From Clostridiales bacterium (GTDB taxonomy: Bacteria > Bacillota > Clostridia > Oscillospirales > Oscillospiraceae), in assembly GCA_025757645.1 (NCBI GenBank), contig CP107216.1, positions 2,139,001 through 2,203,000 of the forward strand: a DNA stretch of 64,000 nucleotides, written 5' to 3'. The notes beneath the pieces were generated by a model, which was not told where the DNA came from, searched no databases, and saw only the letters and a program-made list of their open reading frames with translations. The translations under genes were made by a program, and so were the position numbers. Shown here in pieces: positions 61,581 through 64,000 of this stretch (the stretch's first letter is position 1; each line of letters opens with the position of its first letter).

Positions 61581-62471
61581 TCACTGGTCGGTAAAGCCAA
61601 AATTGCGCAGCTGGGCTGCCGAGTCGCGCCAGTTTTCCTTGACCTTGACCCACGTCTGCAGGTACACCTTCGTGCCCATGAAGCGCTCGATGTCCTGCCG
61701 CGCGAGCTCGCCGATCTTTTTGAGCATCGCGCCGCGCTTGCCGATGATGATGCCCTTGTGGCTCTCTTTTTCGCAATAGATGGTCACGTCCATGTCGATG
61801 ATGCCGTTATCGCGCTCGGAAAACTTCGTGACCTCGACGGCCGTGCCGTGCGGGATCTCCTTGTCGAGGCACAGCAGCAGCTTTTCGCGCACGAGCTCGG
61901 CGCAGATCTGCTTTTCCGGCATGTCGGAGATCATGTCGTCCGGAAACAGCTGCGGCCCCGGCACGGCAAGCTGCGCAAGCTCGTCGAAGAGCTCGGCAAG
62001 CCCGTCACCGTTCTGGGCCGACACCGGCACGATCGCGCGCCACGGCAGCGCCTCGGAATAGGCGGCGATGACGGCCAGCAGCTCCGGCTTTTCCACCGTG
62101 TCGATCTTGTTGATGACGAGCACGGCCGGGGCGTTGGACGTGCGGATGCGCTCGATGAGCGCGTGCTCCTGCTCGCCGATGGAGGCAATGGGCTCGACGA
62201 CGAGCATCACGCCGTCCACGTCCGCCACGCTCTCGCGCACGACCTGTACCATATAGTCGCCCAGGCGGTTGCGCGGCTTGTGAAAGCCCGGCGTGTCCAT
62301 CAGGATCAACTGCGTATCGCCGCGGTTGACGACGGCGCTGATGCGGTTGCGCGTCGTCTGAGGCTTGTTCGAGACGATGGCGATCTTCTCGCCCACGAGG
62401 GCGTTGGTAAGCGTGGACTTGCCGACGTTCGGCCGTCCGCAGATGGTGATCATAGCGGTTTTGGTAATCAT
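61581..62471 (-). CDS. era: GTPase Era
   Basis: 296 aa. G1 GRPNVGKST, G2 region KPQTTRNR, G3 DTPGFHKPRN, G4 NKID and G5 SAQNG. The C-terminal KH domain carries CEKESHKGIIIGKRGAMLKKIGELAR. It assists 30S maturation and binds 16S rRNA. The start MITKTAMITI follows AAGGAG by about six bases; the frame runs 28 codons further, into ybeY, and is rejected. Confidence 0.97.
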   Translation of the reverse strand: MITKTAMITICGRPNVGKSTLTNALVGEKIAIVSNKPQTTRNRISAVVNRGDTQLILMDTPGFHKPRNRLGDYMVQVVRESVADVDGVMLVVEPIASIGEQEHALIERIRTSNAPAVLVINKIDTVEKPELLAVIAAYSEALPWRAIVPVSAQNGDGLAELFDELAQLAVPGPQLFPDDMISDMPEKQICAELVREKLLLCLDKEIPHGTAVEVTKFSERDNGIIDMDVTIYCEKESHKGIIIGKRGAMLKKIGELARQDIERFMGTKVYLQTWVKVKENWRDSAAQLRNFGFTDQ

Positions 62472-62481
62472 TCGTTTCTCC

Positions 62482-62966
62482 TTATACGTCCAGCAGACGC
62501 ATGATCTCTTTTTCGCGCGCGCGCATGCGGCGCTTGTCCTCGCCCTCGTCCACATGGTCGTAGCCGAGCAGGTGCAGCACGGAGTGCACGGTCAGATAGC
62601 TGACCTCGTGCGCGAAACTGTGGCCGTAGGTCTCGGCCTGCTCGGCGCAGCGCTCCATGGAGATGACCATGTCGCCGAGCATGGCGCGGTCAGTCTCATA
62701 GTCCCACTCGCAGGCATCGGGGTCGAATGCGCCGGGCGTGAGCTCGTTCATCGGAAACGACAGCACGTCCGTCGCGCGGTCCACGCCGCGCTGCTCGCGG
62801 TTGATGGTGTGGATGACGGCGTCGTCCGTGAGCGTCACGTCGAACTCGCACGGAACGGTCACGCCCTCGGCCCTGAGCGCTGCGGCGGCCGCGCGCTTAA
62901 CATAGCGCTGCGTGTCCGGAAAGCCCAGGCCGCGGCGCGTGCGGGTGATGGTGATCTTTGCCTGTG

Positions 62967-62970
<4 letters not shown>
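62482..62970 (-). CDS. ybeY: Endoribonuclease YbeY
   Basis: 162 aa. The zinc motif HSVLHLLGYDHVDEGE and the preceding TDVLSFPM are diagnostic. It takes part in 16S rRNA 3'-end maturation and ribosome quality control. Its ATG overlaps the phoH stop by four bases and era follows 10 bases on, the usual Firmicute order (here without dgkA and cdd in between). Confidence 0.96.
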
Positions 62971-63989
<1,019 letters not shown>

Positions 63990-64000
63990 CTGCTGTAGTC

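Overview
The window is a high-GC Firmicute chromosome, most likely a gut Oscillospiraceae-type clostridium. This rests on the yqzL-era-ybeY-phoH neighbourhood, a SpoVB-like flippase, a butyrate-type CoA-transferase, pyruvate phosphate dikinase, cobound FMN and Mn riboswitches on genes that carry them in Firmicutes, SLH surface proteins, and promoters with near-consensus TTGNNN-N17-TATNNT boxes. No rRNA, tRNA, prophage or CRISPR array is visible. The only mobile DNA is a decayed IS200-type fragment.

Layout. 1-3.2 kb: end of a Bce-type ABC permease with its response regulator and histidine kinase. 3.3-6.9 kb: oleate hydratase, a Crp/Fnr-family regulator and a TetR-family regulator, with shared operator-like palindromes between them. 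7.0-7.7 kb: a possible small RNA and a five-copy tandem repeat of about 128 bp. 7.8-10.1 kb: a CstA-type transporter and its translationally coupled partner. 10.4-14.9 kb: a long leader with a terminator, then a spermidine/putrescine importer potA-potB-potCD (permease fused to binding protein). 14.9-20.1 kb: a two-gene export ABC system behind an operator-rich promoter, and a MATE exporter. 20.2-21.1 kb: a frameshifted membrane-protein gene cut by the IS200 remnant. 21.2-23.9 kb: ppdK. 24.4-31.5 kb: three paralogous secreted staphylococcal-type lipases with C-terminal SLH domains, interrupted by an amino-acid permease remnant and a pseudouridine synthase. 31.6-33.1 kb: an unknown barrel protein and an XRE regulator.

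33.2-41.2 kb is one operon for a surface polymer: two O-antigen-ligase-like proteins, two family 2 glycosyltransferases, a flippase, a CDP-glycerol glycerophosphotransferase and a TagD-type cytidylyltransferase. Then come a SpoVB-like flippase, a riboflavin ECF S-component under an FMN riboswitch, a YpsA-like protein, a large FAD/Fe-S oxidoreductase with hypA, and a metallo-beta-lactamase-fold hydrolase. 48.7-51.7 kb holds a methionine ABC importer preceded by a 38-codon, methionine-rich leader ORF and a very strong terminator with no promoter after it; this looks like ribosome-mediated attenuation and is the most interesting item in the window. 51.8-54.3 kb is a second importer (nitrate/sulfonate/taurine type), followed by a polysaccharide deacetylase and a Ca-type P-ATPase behind a yybP-ykoY (Mn) riboswitch. 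58.3-64 kb is a minus-strand operon phoH-ybeY-era-yqzL-recO-ansA-CoA-transferase.

How the parts fit: much of the window serves the envelope and exchange with the gut lumen. It includes envelope-stress sensing, fatty-acid hydration, surface lipases that release fatty acids, polymer synthesis, and importers for polyamines, methionine, riboflavin and peptides or pyruvate. Assignments come from reading motifs by eye; no database search was possible.
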